Shown here piece by piece: positions 15,913 to 25,039 of a stretch of 64,000 nt of DNA. The translations under genes were made by a program, and so were the position numbers. Origin of the DNA: Hymenobacter sp. BT188 (GTDB lineage Bacteria > Bacteroidota > Bacteroidia > Cytophagales > Hymenobacteraceae); assembly GCF_014333585.1 (NCBI RefSeq), contig NZ_JACSCW010000002.1, positions 124,001 to 188,000 on the forward strand, given 5' to 3'. The notes under the pieces are model-generated. The model was not told the origin of the DNA and searched no databases. It worked only from the letters and a program-made list of their open reading frames with translations. Position 1 is the stretch's first letter; every line of letters begins with the position of its first letter.

Positions 15913-16671
15913 ATGAGCCAGACTCCTTCTCCCAGCGAAAACCGGCCGACGCCCTTCCTTCCCGAAGGAACGCGCTCTGAGCAGACGCGAGGACCTGAGA
16001 GAGAAGGCGAGCAGCCCAGCACTCCGCGCAAGGAGCGGTTGGCCATTTTGCTGTCGGGTCGCGGCTCCAACATGGTAGCGCTGGTAGATGCTATACAAAT
16101 GGGTGCCCTGCGCGAACTTGCAGAGGTGGCAGTGGTGTTCAGCAACAATCCTGACGCGCCAGGCTTAGCTACGGCCGCTGCCCTGGGCTGCCAAACGGCT
16201 AGCCTAGCACCTGCCGGTCGCAAACGAGCCGATTATGATGCGGCGGTGGTACAAATACTACGGGAGTATGAGCCTGATTATCTTGTATTAGCCGGCTATA
16301 TGCGCATTCTCTCGCCGGTGCTAGTGCGAGCTTACGCCGGCCGCATTCTCAATATCCACCCCGCTGATACGCACCAGCACCAAGGCTTACACGCCTACGA
16401 GTGGGCCTTTGAAAACAAGCTTTCCGAAACAAAAATCACCGTCCACCTCGTGGATGAAGGCCTCGATACCGGCCCCGTGTTAGCCCAGCGCCCCGTGGAT
16501 CTGCGGGGGGCAAATACGCTGTCCGAAGTCGAGCGCCGCGGCTTGCTCGTAGAGCACGAGTTGTATGCCGACACGCTGGTGCGCTTGTTTCGAGGCCAGA
16601 TTTCCCTTTCCACCCCCGCCAGCTGCCCGGCCGCCCCGCCTGACAACCGGCAACTGACAACAGAGAATTGA
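15913..16671 (+). CDS. purN: Phosphoribosylglycinamide formyltransferase with odd N-terminal extension
   Basis: The conserved enzyme begins at about residue 43: LAILLSGRGSNMVALVDAI. LAGYMRILSP, NIHPADTHQHQGLHAY and HLVDEGLDTGPVLAQ supply the formyl-transfer Asn, His and Asp. It transfers formyl from 10-formyl-THF to GAR. The first ~41 residues from ATG 15913 are low-complexity (rich in Pro, Glu, Ser, Arg), not typical of PurN, and resemble translated intergenic DNA; TTG 16039, preceded by AAGGAGCGG, is an alternative start. The tail after residue ~235 is also unconserved. It ends 1 nt before purF. Confidence 0.9.
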   Translation: MSQTPSPSENRPTPFLPEGTRSEQTRGPEREGEQPSTPRKERLAILLSGRGSNMVALVDAIQMGALRELAEVAVVFSNNPDAPGLATAAALGCQTASLAPAGRKRADYDAAVVQILREYEPDYLVLAGYMRILSPVLVRAYAGRILNIHPADTHQHQGLHAYEWAFENKLSETKITVHLVDEGLDTGPVLAQRPVDLRGANTLSEVERRGLLVEHELYADTLVRLFRGQISLSTPASCPAAPPDNRQLTTEN

Positions 16672-16672
16672 T

Positions 16673-18175
16673 ATGTGCGGAATAGTTGGTTTTTACGGTC
16701 CGGAGCCAGTAGCTGCGGACATTGTAGTTGGCTTAACAGCCCTGCAGCACCGCGGCCAGGATGCAGCCGGCATCGTCACCTTCGACGATAATTTTCACCT
16801 CTGCAAAGGCAACGGATTAGTCAATGACGTGTTCAAGCCCAAGCATGTAAAGAAGCTAAAGGGCAACATCGGCATTGGCCACGTGCGCTACACTACCCAA
16901 GGCTCCAACGATTCGGAGCTAGCCCAGCCCTTTACCACCAGCTACCCCTTTGGCCTGGGTATGGTACACAATGGCAACGTTATCAACTTCCGCGAAGTCG
17001 CTCAGCGCCTGCATGATAAGTATCACGTGCTGCCCAAAACCAGCAACGACCTGGAACTGATTATGTACACCTTCGCCTCGGAACTGCGCATCAAAGACCT
17101 CGATCACCTCTCGGTAATTGATATTTTCGATGCCGTCGAGACCACCCAGGAGCTGGTGAAAGGTGCTTACGCCACTATCACCGTTATTGCCGGTCATGGA
17201 TTGTTGGCCTTCAACGACCCGTTGGGTATTCGCCCCTTGGTGCTCGGCTGCCGCCAAACGCCCGATGGCCCGGTGTACGCCTTTGCCTCCGAGAGCACCT
17301 GCTTTGATTATCTGGGCTTCGACTTTGTGAAAAACGTAGGGCCGGGACAAGCCATATTCATTGATAAAGACCTCAAGGTTCATTACAAGAACCCGTATAA
17401 TGTGCCCAAAGCGTTCTGCGTGTTTGAGCACATCTACTTCGCCCGTGAAGACTCCGTTATTCACGGCCGCTTAGTAGCCCGTGAGCGTGTTAGGTTAGGT
17501 AAGATACTGGCTCGTAAGGTACTGGCCGCCGGAATTAAGCCTGATATGGTGATTGATGTGCCATCGTCGGGCTATTTCGCTGCCTCTGGTTTGGCCGAAG
17601 CCATTGGCATACCCTATCGGCGCGGGCTGGTGAAGAACAACCACATGGGCCGCAGCTTTATTGTAAGCAGTCAGGCCGGCCGCGAGGATGTGGTGAAGAA
17701 AAAGCTTAACCCCATCCGCGAGTTTGTGGAGGGCAAAAAAGTAGCCGTAGTCGACGATAGTATCGTGCGCGGCACTACGTCGCGGCGCATCGTGCGTATT
17801 CTGCGCGAAGCCGGCGCGCTCGAAGTATACTTTATTTCCTCCGCGCCGCCCATCGTTAGCCCTTGCATCTACGGCATCGATATGGCTATGAGCACCGAGC
17901 TGATTGCCGCCAACTACACTGAGGAAGAAATCTGCCGCTACATCGAGGCCGATAAAGTTATTTATCAGGACTTGAGCGACTTGCAGGATCTGTTTGCCGA
18001 GGAGCGCGGCCACGGCGGCTGCTTTGCCTGTTTCTCCGGTCGCTACCCCACCGGCGACGTAACCAAATATCTGCGCCACATTCAGGAAGAGCGCGAAAGC
18101 CACCGCGACAAAAAAGACCGTCATAAAGTAGTGTCCTCCGTAAGCGCCAAAGCTCCCGAGCCAACAGAACATTAG
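16673..18175 (+). CDS. purF: Amidophosphoribosyltransferase
   Basis: This is the committed step of purine synthesis: PRPP plus glutamine gives phosphoribosylamine. The protein (500 aa) begins MCGIVGFYG, so Cys2 is the N-terminal glutaminase nucleophile without a propeptide. HRGQDAAGI, HVRYTTQG and HNGNVINF mark the glutaminase domain; the PRPP site is VAVVDDSIVRGTTSRRIV near residues 355-372. The extra C-terminal ~30 charged residues are unremarkable. It starts 1 nt after the purN stop and is followed by a long palindromic repeat that separates it from purM. Confidence 0.96.
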   Translation: MCGIVGFYGPEPVAADIVVGLTALQHRGQDAAGIVTFDDNFHLCKGNGLVNDVFKPKHVKKLKGNIGIGHVRYTTQGSNDSELAQPFTTSYPFGLGMVHNGNVINFREVAQRLHDKYHVLPKTSNDLELIMYTFASELRIKDLDHLSVIDIFDAVETTQELVKGAYATITVIAGHGLLAFNDPLGIRPLVLGCRQTPDGPVYAFASESTCFDYLGFDFVKNVGPGQAIFIDKDLKVHYKNPYNVPKAFCVFEHIYFAREDSVIHGRLVARERVRLGKILARKVLAAGIKPDMVIDVPSSGYFAASGLAEAIGIPYRRGLVKNNHMGRSFIVSSQAGREDVVKKKLNPIREFVEGKKVAVVDDSIVRGTTSRRIVRILREAGALEVYFISSAPPIVSPCIYGIDMAMSTELIAANYTEEEICRYIEADKVIYQDLSDLQDLFAEERGHGGCFACFSGRYPTGDVTKYLRHIQEERESHRDKKDRHKVVSSVSAKAPEPTEH

Positions 18176-18192
18176 TTGAGAATTGAAAATCG

Positions 18193-18298
18193 TTAGAACG
18201 TCATGCAGAGCAGAGCGAAGCCTCTCGCGTGCTGATGTTGCCAAGCTAAACAACTAACCACGCGAGATGCTTCGCTGCCGCTCTGCATGACGTTCTAA
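18193..18298. repeat. Palindromic repeat family A, copy 1
   Basis: A ~106-bp imperfect palindrome: the outer arms begin TTAGAACGTCATGCAGAGC and end with its complement, and inner arms contain AGCGAAGC / GCTTCGCT and CTCGCGTG / CACGCGAG around a central GTTGCCAAGC...AACTAAC. It lies between purF and purM. Copy 2 (19448-19556) is nearly its exact reverse complement, loop included. As RNA it would fold into a long hairpin that could affect purF-purM read-through. Confidence 0.9.
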
Positions 18299-18315
18299 TA
18301 TTAACCTATTACCAA

Positions 18316-19416
18316 ATGTCCACTGCTTCCCCCAAACCTGCCGGATACGACATCGACCTCGGCAACGCCTGCTCCCGCAACGCCTACGCCTGGGCCAAGA
18401 AAACCTTTCCCAACCGCGCCGGTCAGCCCGGTGAGCCGGCTCAGGATCTGGACGGTGGCTTCTCCAATGAAATCCGCTTTGGGCAGGAGCGCTTGGGCAT
18501 TAGCTCCGACGGTATCGGTACCAAAATAGAAGTAGCCGAGCGGGTTGGGCGGTTCGATACGTTGGGCTACGACCTGATTGCCATGGTGGCCGACGATCTG
18601 ATTGCCGGCGGTTTTGTGCCCAGCAATCTGTCGAATATCATCGACGTGAATACCCTGGATTACGATGTAATTGACGAGTTGATGCGCGGCCTTCACGACG
18701 CGGCCAACTTCAGTCGCATCGCCGTAACGGGAGGCGAAATTGCCGAGTTGGGCAACCGAATTGGTGGCTGGCCGGGCGCCCGAATGAACTTCAACTGGTG
18801 CTCTACGGCTGTGGGTGCCTTGCATCCATCCTTAAAAAGCCCCCTGAGCGGCGCCACCGCTCAAGCTGGCCACGCAGTGGTATCGCTCCGCTCACCCAGC
18901 TTCCGTTCCAATGGTTTTTCTCTGGCCCGCCGCACCCTGCAAAGCCTCTACGGCGACAACTGGCACACGGCCCCCTATACCGGCTCCGACGCCGCTGAGC
19001 TAGGCAACACCTGGGGGGAAGTACTGCTGGCCCCATCCCTTATCTACGCGCCCGCTGTAGCCCGCCTCCTCGATGCCGGTTTAACCTTGCACGGCATCGC
19101 TCACATCACCGGCGGTGGCATTGCTGATAACTTCCAGCGGGTGCTCAAGAATAACAGTGTGGGCGCCGAGCTGGACAACCTCTTCGAGCCTCTGCCCGCC
19201 ATGCAGAAGCTCACCAAACTGGCCGGCATTTCTCCCGCCGATGCTTACCTCTACTGGAACATGGGCAACGGCATGCTCCTCGTAACCGAAGAAGCCCAAG
19301 CCGCCGCGGTAGTCAGCCAGCTGCAAGCCGATGGTTACCAGGCCCAAGTGGCCGGCCGCATCACTGCCGCGCTTGGCATCAAGCTGAAAGTTGCGGCCGG
19401 TGAGCTGACGTATTAA
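18316..19416 (+). CDS. purM: Phosphoribosylformylglycinamidine cyclo-ligase
   Basis: The 366-aa AIR synthase closes the imidazole ring of AIR using ATP. Visible are GISSDGIGTKIEVAERVG (substrate/ATP loop), DLIAMVADDLIAGG, TGGEIAEL, and HITGGGIADNFQRVL, characteristic of the PurM/SelD/HypE superfamily. It completes the series purL, Q, C, D, N, F, M in this window; purE, K, B and H are not present. Both flanks carry a copy of repeat family A in opposite orientation, so the gene sits on a potentially invertible ~1.2-kb segment. Confidence 0.94.
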   Translation: MSTASPKPAGYDIDLGNACSRNAYAWAKKTFPNRAGQPGEPAQDLDGGFSNEIRFGQERLGISSDGIGTKIEVAERVGRFDTLGYDLIAMVADDLIAGGFVPSNLSNIIDVNTLDYDVIDELMRGLHDAANFSRIAVTGGEIAELGNRIGGWPGARMNFNWCSTAVGALHPSLKSPLSGATAQAGHAVVSLRSPSFRSNGFSLARRTLQSLYGDNWHTAPYTGSDAAELGNTWGEVLLAPSLIYAPAVARLLDAGLTLHGIAHITGGGIADNFQRVLKNNSVGAELDNLFEPLPAMQKLTKLAGISPADAYLYWNMGNGMLLVTEEAQAAAVVSQLQADGYQAQVAGRITAALGIKLKVAAGELTY

Positions 19417-19447
19417 TATAAGCGGTTTAGAAAATGGTCAAATATTA

Positions 19448-19556
19448 GTTAGAACGTCATGCAGAGCGGTAGCGAAGCATCTCGTGTGGTTAGTTGTTTA
19501 GCTTGGCAACATCAGCACGCGAGATGCTTCGCTGCCGCTCTGCATAACGTTCTAAC
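19448..19556. repeat. Palindromic repeat family A, copy 2 (inverted relative to copy 1)
   Basis: A ~109-bp palindrome with arms GTTAGAACGTCATGCAGAGC and complement; its central segment reads GTTAGTTGTTTAGCTTGGCA, the reverse complement of the centre of copy 1. Only a few differences separate the two copies. Confidence 0.9.
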
Positions 19557-19592
19557 GATTTCGTAAACCGATTTGCAGTAGATAGACCTACC

Positions 19593-19629
19593 AAAAAAGC
19601 CCCCCAGAAATTTTCTGGGGAGCTTTTTT
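19593..19629. terminator. Terminator built from the G6C motif
   Basis: AAAAAAGCCCCCCAGAAA pairs with TTTTCTGGGGAGCTTTTTT with one bulge or mismatch. It lies between convergent purM and the HMA gene and can serve both. Confidence 0.85.
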
Positions 19630-19665
19630 ATGCTGTTAACTCTGTGCGTAGATGCGCCAGGAAAC

Positions 19666-19884
19666 TTAAGCTGCTTGCCGGGGCTCAATATCAAAGCCGG
19701 CTTGGGCCACAGCTTTCATCACCTGTTCGGGAATGACGTTCTCGCCCTCCACGGTCAGGATCTTGTCGGGGTTATTGGTGTCGACGCTCCACTTTTGCAC
19801 GGTGGGTTCCGCATCTAGAAAAGGCGTGACGGCGCGCAGACAGTTGGCGCAGTTGATCGAGGTTTTGAATTGTAGGGTAGGCAT
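19666..19884 (-). CDS. Heavy-metal-associated (HMA) domain protein
   Basis: The 72-aa product starting at ATG 19884 is a single HMA domain: MPTLQFKTSINCANCLRAV, where the CxxC pair (Cys11, Cys14) is the metal-binding site, followed by the betaalphabeta pattern and a final VAQAGFDIEPR. Such proteins carry Cu(I) or similar soft metals, often to a P-type ATPase. No such ATPase is in the window. A longer frame to 20049 is not supported: codon use changes upstream of 19884 and a -7 element lies at 19967-19974. Confidence 0.85.
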   Translation of the reverse strand: MPTLQFKTSINCANCLRAVTPFLDAEPTVQKWSVDTNNPDKILTVEGENVIPEQVMKAVAQAGFDIEPRQAA

Positions 19885-19966
19885 AAGAGCGAGAGTTGGG
19901 CCGCGGCGGCAACTAAATAGCAGCTTCAGCGGCGGGTGAGATGCTGGTGTAACAGCGGATATGCTA

Positions 19967-19974
19967 CAAAAGTA
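19967..19974 (-). promoter_or_regulatory. -7 promoter element for the HMA gene
   Basis: Reads TACTTTTG on the minus strand, an exact TAnnTTTG match, ~83 nt upstream of the ATG at 19884. No convincing -33 box at standard spacing. Confidence 0.45.
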
Positions 19975-20082
19975 CCAACGTGAATACGCCTGAGAAGTAT
20001 AGGCTTTGGCTGTTAGTGTGCAGAGTTTTGTGGTAATTCCGGCTGTCAATTAATAGTTTGTGTTAAGCTATACGATCTTTCC

Positions 20083-20829
20083 ATGTCACAACTTATAGAG
20101 CAGCTTCAATTGTTAGAGGCAGACAAATTCGTGTCTGAGGATGATGAAGAGTATCAGGTCCAATTACTACCAGGTCTGACAGATGAGCAAGTAAAAGCAT
20201 TTGCCGAAAGTATGCCCCAAGGGCGCCTTCCTGCTGATATTCGGGAGTTGTTGCTTTTTACACGAGGTTTCGAGTTTTCTCCTCTCGAGGAAATTCGTTT
20301 CGATGCGTCTAATCAGTTTGGCCTTGAAGAACTGTTTCCGAACTCTATACAACTTGCCGGTGATGGTTTCGGAAACTTCTGGATTCTGGATATCAGTCAA
20401 ACAGGGCACTGGGGAGCTGTCTTTTTCGTCTGCCATGATCCGGCGGTGATAGTTAGACACTCAACTGATTTATGCGAATTCCTTCGCCACGTTCATGAAT
20501 TCGGGAGGCTAGGTCCCGCTTCTTGGTTGGATCGAGTACACGAGCAGATCAGTTCCACTATTTGGCTTGAGAGAAAAAAACCAAATGGAATAATCAGCGC
20601 ACAGTTGGCTAAGGCGTCAGATGATACAATACTGAAGCAGTTTTCCTTAACAGTACCTATTAAGTATCTTATAGCTGACTTACGGATACATTCTCCAATG
20701 CTGGGCTTTGCCTGGGACACAATTTCGGCTGACGGAACCGGGAAAGTCCGTAAGCACAATACAGAGCCCATTTGGGCTTTTGAACAATCGACCAAGCAAA
20801 GTTGGCTTGGTCGATTATTTAGTAAGTAA
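20083..20829 (+). CDS. SMI1/KNR4 (SUKH) family protein
   Basis: The 248-aa protein has the SUKH-type pattern LPADIRELLLFTRGFEF, then GDGFGNFWILDI and GAVFFVCHDPAVIV, with a less conserved C-terminal half and no signal peptide or membrane segment. The SUKH superfamily includes many immunity proteins against contact-dependent and polymorphic toxins, and some regulators. The gene is more AT-rich than its neighbours and stands alone without a toxin gene beside it, so it may be an acquired orphan immunity gene. It converges on pncB with only ~5 nt between the stops. Confidence 0.8.
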   Translation: MSQLIEQLQLLEADKFVSEDDEEYQVQLLPGLTDEQVKAFAESMPQGRLPADIRELLLFTRGFEFSPLEEIRFDASNQFGLEELFPNSIQLAGDGFGNFWILDISQTGHWGAVFFVCHDPAVIVRHSTDLCEFLRHVHEFGRLGPASWLDRVHEQISSTIWLERKKPNGIISAQLAKASDDTILKQFSLTVPIKYLIADLRIHSPMLGFAWDTISADGTGKVRKHNTEPIWAFEQSTKQSWLGRLFSK

Positions 20830-20834
20830 CCACC

Positions 20835-22319
20835 CTACGCCGGCCGTACCGCCCGCTTCTCCAGAATCAGCTGCATGCGGAACTTGTTCAGGCTTTCTTC
20901 CAGCCCCACCGGATACACGTGCGGGTTGAGAAAGCGCCGGATGCTAGGGTCGAGGGCGGCTACTTCGCGCTGGGCTTTGGTGCGGCTTTCCTCCAAAGTG
21001 GGCAAGTCGTCTACCAGCTTGCCGGCGCGGAACACGGGCTCCAGCAGCTCCCGAAACTGGGTGGAGCGGATGGGGCGGCGGCGCGTGGGGTCCAGCGGGT
21101 CCACGATAGTAAGCTGCTCGGGCAGGGGGTCGGCGGTGTTGTAAAGCATATCGGCGCGGGGCTGGCCCTTTTCGGTTTCGTAGCGGCGCACTTGCAGGAT
21201 GCCGGGGATGCTGGTTTTGGCGAGCTGCTCAGAAAGCTTGATGGTGTAGTCCCAGTCGCTGTCGGCAGAGGGGCGCAGGGCGGCGAGCTTATAAACGCCC
21301 CCCAGCGCCGGCTGATCGTGGGCGGTGACGAGCTTGGTGCCGATGCCCCAGGTGTCGATGCGAGCACCTTGCTGCTTGAGGCTGGTAATCAGGTGCTCAT
21401 CGAGGTCATTGCTGGCTACGATGCGGGTTTTGGGGAAGCCAGCTTCGTTGAGCAGGGCACGGGCCTCGCGGCTGAGGTAGGCCAAGTCGCCTGAGTCGAG
21501 GCGGATGCCCCCCAGTTCGTGGCCGTTGGCCCGCATCTGTCGGGCTACGCTGATGGCGTGGCGCACGCCTTCCAGCGTGTCGTAAGTATCGACCAGGAAA
21601 ACCGAATCGTCGGGGAAAGCGTCGCCGTAGGCTGCAAAGGCCGCTTCTTCCTCCCCAAACGACTGTACCCAGCTGTGGGCATGAGTGCCGCGCACCGGAA
21701 TGCCAAAGCGTTGGCCAGCCATCAGGTTTGATGTGCCATCGACGCCGCCTAAATACGCGGCTCGGCTGGCGCTCATTCCGCCATCGAAGCCTTGGGCCCG
21801 GCGCAAGCCAAACTCAAACACTTGGTCGGAGCCGGCGGCTTCCCGAATGCGGGCGGCTTTGGTAGCTATCAGCGTTTGAAAGTTAACCAGCGTGAGCAAG
21901 GCCGTTTCCAGGAGCTGCGCTTGTAGCAGGGGGCCTTTTATCCGCAGCAGCGGCTCATTGGCGAATACTACCGTGCCTTCGGGTATAGCATCGATGTCGC
22001 AGGTAAGGCGGAGGGTGCGCAGGTATTCCAGAAAAGCCGGCTCGAACAGGACCGTGTCGCGGGTACCGCGCAGACTGCCCAGATAAGTAAGGTCATCCTC
22101 CGAGAAACGAAAATTCTCCAGCCAATCCACGGCATATGCCAAGCCTGCGACTACGGCATAGCCGCCACCAAACGGCGGCCTGCGAAAATAGAGGTGAAAA
22201 ACGGCTTCCTGGTCTTGTTTTCCCTGTTTCCAGTAGCCATAGGCCATGGTAAGCTGGTACAGGTCGGTGAGCAGGCTGAGGGAGGGGCCGTAGAGGCCAG
22301 AGAGAGGCGCGGAGTTCAT
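20835..22319 (-). CDS. pncB: Nicotinate phosphoribosyltransferase
   Basis: The 494-aa enzyme makes nicotinate mononucleotide from nicotinate and PRPP in NAD salvage. [15 protein letters not shown] at the N-terminus, [20 protein letters not shown] and [13 protein letters not shown] are family motifs. The start is ATG 22319; the longer frame to 22427 lacks conserved sequence and codes through likely promoter DNA. Length fits the longer PncB class common in Bacteroidota. G6C motifs are at 21297 and 21507. Confidence 0.93.
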   Translation of the reverse strand: MNSAPLSGLYGPSLSLLTDLYQLTMAYGYWKQGKQDQEAVFHLYFRRPPFGGGYAVVAGLAYAVDWLENFRFSEDDLTYLGSLRGTRDTVLFEPAFLEYLRTLRLTCDIDAIPEGTVVFANEPLLRIKGPLLQAQLLETALLTLVNFQTLIATKAARIREAAGSDQVFEFGLRRAQGFDGGMSASRAAYLGGVDGTSNLMAGQRFGIPVRGTHAHSWVQSFGEEEAAFAAYGDAFPDDSVFLVDTYDTLEGVRHAISVARQMRANGHELGGIRLDSGDLAYLSREARALLNEAGFPKTRIVASNDLDEHLITSLKQQGARIDTWGIGTKLVTAHDQPALGGVYKLAALRPSADSDWDYTIKLSEQLAKTSIPGILQVRRYETEKGQPRADMLYNTADPLPEQLTIVDPLDPTRRRPIRSTQFRELLEPVFRAGKLVDDLPTLEESRTKAQREVAALDPSIRRFLNPHVYPVGLEESLNKFRMQLILEKRAVRPA

Positions 22320-22525
22320 GTGCCCAAAGTACGAGGAACCCCGCAGTGAGTTATGTTCTGGAAAGTGCAATACTGGTTGACTACAGGGAACAAACAGAGC
22401 CATCAAACCGCCGCATGGGTGGCTCAATGGCTCTGCTTTGTATCAATGCTAAGTATGTCAGATAAGTATAGCGCGTAATCTTAATCCAACGTAACCTATA
22501 ATATAAATTTCTGATATATAGATTG

Positions 22526-22927
22526 TTATGATAAGGCTACTCCCCAGCCAGCCGTAGTGGTAGTAGGGGCCGGTCCTTCGGGCTGATGAGCTGCATGACA
22601 GTAAAGCTCTGCATCAAGGAGAGTAGGAACGATGGGCGGGCAGGCCGTCGAAGGCGTTGCTTTGAGGCTTTCCTGTACGTCATCCGTAAGGTGGCAAAGC
22701 ACCAGCTGCGTATTGCGCCGCCGCAGGCGCTGGCAATAGCTGGTCAGCAAGGCCAGCGCACGGCCCGATATGTGGCGCAATGCGCTGCAATCAACCCAAA
22801 TGCTGGGCTTGCCGCTACGAGCGGCCTGTTGTAAGGCGCGGGCTAATCCGTATTCTTCAGGATGGCTTGGGTCTTCGGCCAGGATAAGCAAATAGCTTTC
22901 AGGCAGTATTTCGCGGTAAATCTCCAT
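22526..22927 (-). CDS. STAS-domain protein (anti-sigma antagonist-like)
   Basis: The 133-aa product shows the STAS pattern: a first strand ESYLLILAED, then SIWVDCSALRHISGRALALL, where Ser in HISG occupies the place phosphorylated in SpoIIAA-like antagonists, and the helix-strand RRRNTQLVLCHLTDDV. Such proteins sequester anti-sigma factors or sense ligands. No RsbW-like kinase or PP2C phosphatase is adjacent. A -7 element (TAAATTTG) lies ~275 nt upstream on the same strand, implying a long leader or another nearer promoter. Confidence 0.72.
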   Translation of the reverse strand: MEIYREILPESYLLILAEDPSHPEEYGLARALQQAARSGKPSIWVDCSALRHISGRALALLTSYCQRLRRRNTQLVLCHLTDDVQESLKATPSTACPPIVPTLLDAELYCHAAHQPEGPAPTTTTAGWGVALS

Positions 22928-23321
22928 TAGGAGCAGATAACTTCAGTCGTTTTCAGGCTGTGTGGCAGAGCTACACAGAAGGTGGGAGCAGCAGGAAGAG
23001 GCCGCGTGAAGCGGCAACGGGGAGCCAAGGGGGCCAGACCAGCTAGTCTGGTACCAGTACTTACCTAATATGGTCCGCCAACCTGGGTCGGGCAGTGCTG
23101 ATGAAAAAGCTGCCCGAAGCGGAAAAGAGAAAGAGCTATCTACTTTAAGAGCCGTGGTACTATAGACACATTGCCCACGAGGGAGGATGCGTAGTCGTAC
23201 AAATTTAGGGATAGGAATTAACTATACCCTCAGGCAATATACTGGTTTTCAGTACAGTTGCCTATACCAAGTTCTAGGTATTTATAGCGTACGTATCTTT
23301 GCTTATCCCTGAGTATAGGTA
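22928..23321. other. Long leader/intergenic region with a hairpin
   Basis: About 400 bp without a convincing ORF. It contains TAAATTTG (minus strand, 23200-23207), a -7-type element reading toward the STAS gene, and an interrupted hairpin at 23233-23262 (GGCAA..TACTG / CAGTA...TTGCC). Short inverted copies of TATACCCTCAGG / CCTGAGTATA flank the hairpin on both sides. It may be an operator or structured upstream region. Confidence 0.4.
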
Positions 23322-23359
23322 TAAAAAAAGGAGCGGCCACATCGCTGCGCCACTCCTTT
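23322..23359 (-). terminator. Terminator after the FAD-Rieske gene
   Basis: On the minus strand CAAAGGAGTGGC pairs with GCCGCTCCTTTTTTT (one mismatch) and leads into a T run, ~15 nt after the stop codon. Confidence 0.8.
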
Positions 23360-23373
23360 GTACTCACGTTATT

Positions 23374-24930
23374 CTAAGCTGATGCCAGGTCCTGATTGGC
23401 TGGGCCGATGAGGAGTTTGCCCAGCGCATCGAACCGGGAACCGTGGCAGGGACAATCCCAGCTGCTCTCTAGGCCGTTCCAATGCACTACGCAACCCAGA
23501 TGCGGACAGATGGCGGAACACTCGTGGGTCTGGCCTTTGGGGTCGCGGTATACGGCTACTTTCGTGAGGCCGCGCCGCAGCACGGCCCCGGAGCCGGGCG
23601 CTATTTCGTCGATGCTCGATACGTCGCCACCGGTGAGCAGCTCGGTGTATTCGGTAGCGACATTCAGGTTTTCCTTTACAAACTCATACGCCGAAGCCGG
23701 ACGCAGCGTCACGCGGCCGGGGTCGTAGAGGTCGGCCCAGGGGTTGGAGCGGCCCTGAATAAGATCGGTGACAATAATGCCCCCCAGCGTGCTATGCGTC
23801 ATGCCGTGGCCCGAGTCGCCGGTGATGATGTACACATTATCTTTATCCAGGGGGTTGCGGCCGGCGTAGCCCAGGCTGTCGCTGGGTTCCTGCACCTGCC
23901 CCGACCACGCATAATCAATCTGCTGGATCATCGGGAACCGCTGGCGAGTCCAGTCTTCGAGGCGCTGCAAGCTAAGGTCGGGGTCGCCCTGGCCTACTTT
24001 ATGGTCTTCGCCGCCCACAATAAGTAGGTCGTAGCGGGGTGCGCCACCGCGGGGGCCCTCCGTTAGTTCCTGCAAGCGAATATAGTGGTACGGGTCGGGC
24101 GTATCCCAGTAGAGTGCCCGCGTCACGGAGCCTTTCGGAATACGGGCCGCGATAGTGTAAGTGCGGTAAGGCGACTGCTTGGTGTGCATCACTACACGGT
24201 CGTTGACGGGCGTGTTGGTGGCCATCACCACGGCTTTGGCGCGTACGGTGTGACCGTCGGCTGTTGTCACGCTGGCTTCGGAGCCGCCCTGCACCTCTGC
24301 TACGTGGGTATTGGTGAAAATTTGCCCCCCACGGCCTTTAAACCGACCAATAGCTTCGGCCAGACCATTGAGGTATTTCAAAATATGAAACTGGCCCTGT
24401 TCAGGAAACAGTAGGCACTCGCCAGTGCGAAAACCCTGAGTGGGAGAATCGGAAAGGCGCTCGACGCTGGTAAGGCCGGCGCGGTGGGCGGCTTTCAGCT
24501 CTTTATCCAACTCCTTGGGGTTGCCGTCTTCGGGCAGAAACAGGTAGCCGTTGAGGCGCGTGAAGTCGCAGTCAATCTTCTCTTCCTGTATAATGTGCTC
24601 AATCCGGTCGATGGCAGCGCTATGGCTTTCGGCGGCCAGCCGGGCACCTTTTTCCCCAAACAAATGCTCCAGCCGGGTATAGCGGTCATCGAGGGCATTG
24701 GAGAGGTGGGCCGTGGTGCGCCCCGATTCGCCGCTGGCCAGCTTGCCGCTTTCCAGCACCACTACTTTTTTGCCTTCGCGTAGCAGCAGGTAAGCCGTGG
24801 TGAGCCCCGCAATGCCGGCACCGACCACCACCACATCGGCGGTCATATTCTGGGTGAGAGAGGGGAATTCGGGCGCGGCGGCAACGGTGCCAAACCACGA
24901 GGATTGGGTAGCGGCGGAAGTCTGTTTCAT
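23374..24930 (-). CDS. FAD-dependent oxidoreductase fused to a C-terminal Rieske [2Fe-2S] domain
   Basis: The 518-aa protein has a DAO-type FAD domain beginning DVVVVGAGIAGLTTAYLLL (~residues 33-51) and ESGRTTAHLSNALDDRY, and a Rieske domain in the last ~75 residues with ligand motifs CPHLGC and CPCHGS. These fusions in Bacteroidota and other phyla are annotated only as oxidoreductases; the Rieske cluster presumably passes electrons to or from FAD. There is no signal peptide, so it is cytosolic. The gene appears monocistronic with a terminator just downstream. Substrate unknown. Confidence 0.92.
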   Translation of the reverse strand: MKQTSAATQSSWFGTVAAAPEFPSLTQNMTADVVVVGAGIAGLTTAYLLLREGKKVVVLESGKLASGESGRTTAHLSNALDDRYTRLEHLFGEKGARLAAESHSAAIDRIEHIIQEEKIDCDFTRLNGYLFLPEDGNPKELDKELKAAHRAGLTSVERLSDSPTQGFRTGECLLFPEQGQFHILKYLNGLAEAIGRFKGRGGQIFTNTHVAEVQGGSEASVTTADGHTVRAKAVVMATNTPVNDRVVMHTKQSPYRTYTIAARIPKGSVTRALYWDTPDPYHYIRLQELTEGPRGGAPRYDLLIVGGEDHKVGQGDPDLSLQRLEDWTRQRFPMIQQIDYAWSGQVQEPSDSLGYAGRNPLDKDNVYIITGDSGHGMTHSTLGGIIVTDLIQGRSNPWADLYDPGRVTLRPASAYEFVKENLNVATEYTELLTGGDVSSIDEIAPGSGAVLRRGLTKVAVYRDPKGQTHECSAICPHLGCVVHWNGLESSWDCPCHGSRFDALGKLLIGPANQDLASA

Positions 24931-25039
24931 AGAAGTGGATTGGCGTGGGATAATCTATTCAGTTTGTACGCCAAGCTGATAGGTCAAGTTTGGGCATAGC
25001 GCCTCCTATTCACAGAGCGAGGCGCTATGCAGCAGCAGG

